This document shows, in pieces, positions 11,773 through 11,885 of a stretch of DNA of 11,885 bases. Where the stretch lies: the NCBI GenBank assembly GCA_016234065.1, contig JACQLJ010000039.1, positions 1 to 11,885 of the forward strand. The letters are read 5' to 3'. Within the stretch, counting starts at the first letter, position 1. Every line of letters begins with the position of its first letter. The position numbers and the translations under genes were made by a program. Origin of the DNA: Candidatus Pacearchaeota archaeon (lineage in GTDB: Archaea > Nanobdellota > Nanobdellia > Pacearchaeales > GW2011-AR1). A model generated the notes under the pieces. The model ran no database searches. It was not told the origin of the DNA and saw only the letters and a program-made list of their open reading frames with translations.

Positions 11773-11885
11773 TAATAATCATCTCCAAGCATTGAAGCGC
11801 TCGGGGATTTTGAATCTTTCTTATTTCCTGAAGAGGCAATGACATCATCAATCCTTAGAATCATAACCGCAACATCTGTCGCAGA
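11772..11885 (-). CDS. Thermosome (group II chaperonin) subunit, C-terminal end
   Basis: Only the last 37 residues lie in the window, and the reading frame runs off the right edge. ATDVAVMILRIDDVIAS is the highly conserved C-terminal segment of archaeal thermosome and CCT subunits (compare ATEAAxxILRIDDVIAA). It belongs to the equatorial, ATP-binding domain of the double-ring ATP-dependent chaperonin that folds cytoplasmic proteins. The tail after it is NKKDSKSPSASMLGDDY, short and charged, without the Gly/Met repeats seen at the ends of many thermosome subunits. Which subunit type it is cannot be told. The stop codon lies against a hairpin at 11758-11772. Confidence 0.9.
   Translation of the reverse strand, partial: SATDVAVMILRIDDVIASSGNKKDSKSPSASMLGDDY

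Noticed and set aside
1..11885. CRISPR array, insertion sequence, rRNA or integrase
   Set aside because: No regular short repeats with spacers, no transposase or recombinase motifs, and no rRNA-like stretches were seen on either strand.

Overview
The window most likely comes from an A+T-rich archaeon, probably of the small-genome DPANN type (Woesearchaeota/Pacearchaeota-like). The domain call rests on several things visible here: a thermosome C-terminus at the right edge, a tRNA-Gly with a canonical 37/38 intron and a bulge-helix-bulge fold, a type II tRNA-Ser without encoded CCA, a COG2522-type archaeal regulator, and TATA boxes centred about 25 bp before nearly every first-gene ATG, with no Shine-Dalgarno sequences. 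The lineage within Archaea is inference from style, not from a marker gene.

Left part (1-1750). A small unknown gene (56-358) faces a hicBA toxin-antitoxin pair on the minus strand. hicBA sits just downstream of a Mn/Fe superoxide dismutase gene. It is bracketed by two identical 22-bp direct repeats, one of which is the 3' end of the sod gene, so it looks like a cassette inserted at the end of sod. A tRNA-Ser(CGA) follows at 1624-1702, preceded by a structured non-coding stretch.

Middle (1751-5349, plus strand). A secreted protein of unknown function, a saccharopine-dehydrogenase-like oxidoreductase, and then a compact set dsbA-like / rhodanese / dsbB-like, which should form disulfides outside the membrane.

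Right-middle (5346-10242, minus strand). An iron-sulfur cluster assembly (SUF) locus in the order sufB, transglutaminase-like protein, sufS, sufU/iscU, sufC, ferredoxin-reductase-like flavoprotein. sufS-sufU-sufC overlap by ATGA and the reductase starts directly after the sufC stop. No sufD is present. The transglutaminase-like gene is not a known SUF member.

Right (10243-11885). Divergent from sufB lie a 53-aa ribbon-helix-helix protein and a helix-turn-helix protein with four C-terminal cysteines, both plausible regulators of suf. Then come a four-helix membrane protein, the intron-containing tRNA-Gly(GCC) on the minus strand, a non-coding stretch with strong hairpins, and the C-terminus of a thermosome subunit.

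Functionally the window gathers oxidative-stress and sulfur/redox genes: SOD, disulfide formation, Fe-S assembly, a flavin reductase and possible Fe-S-responsive regulators. That would suit an organism exposed to oxygen. No stretch above 300 bases lacks a gene; the longest is 11532-11771, described below.
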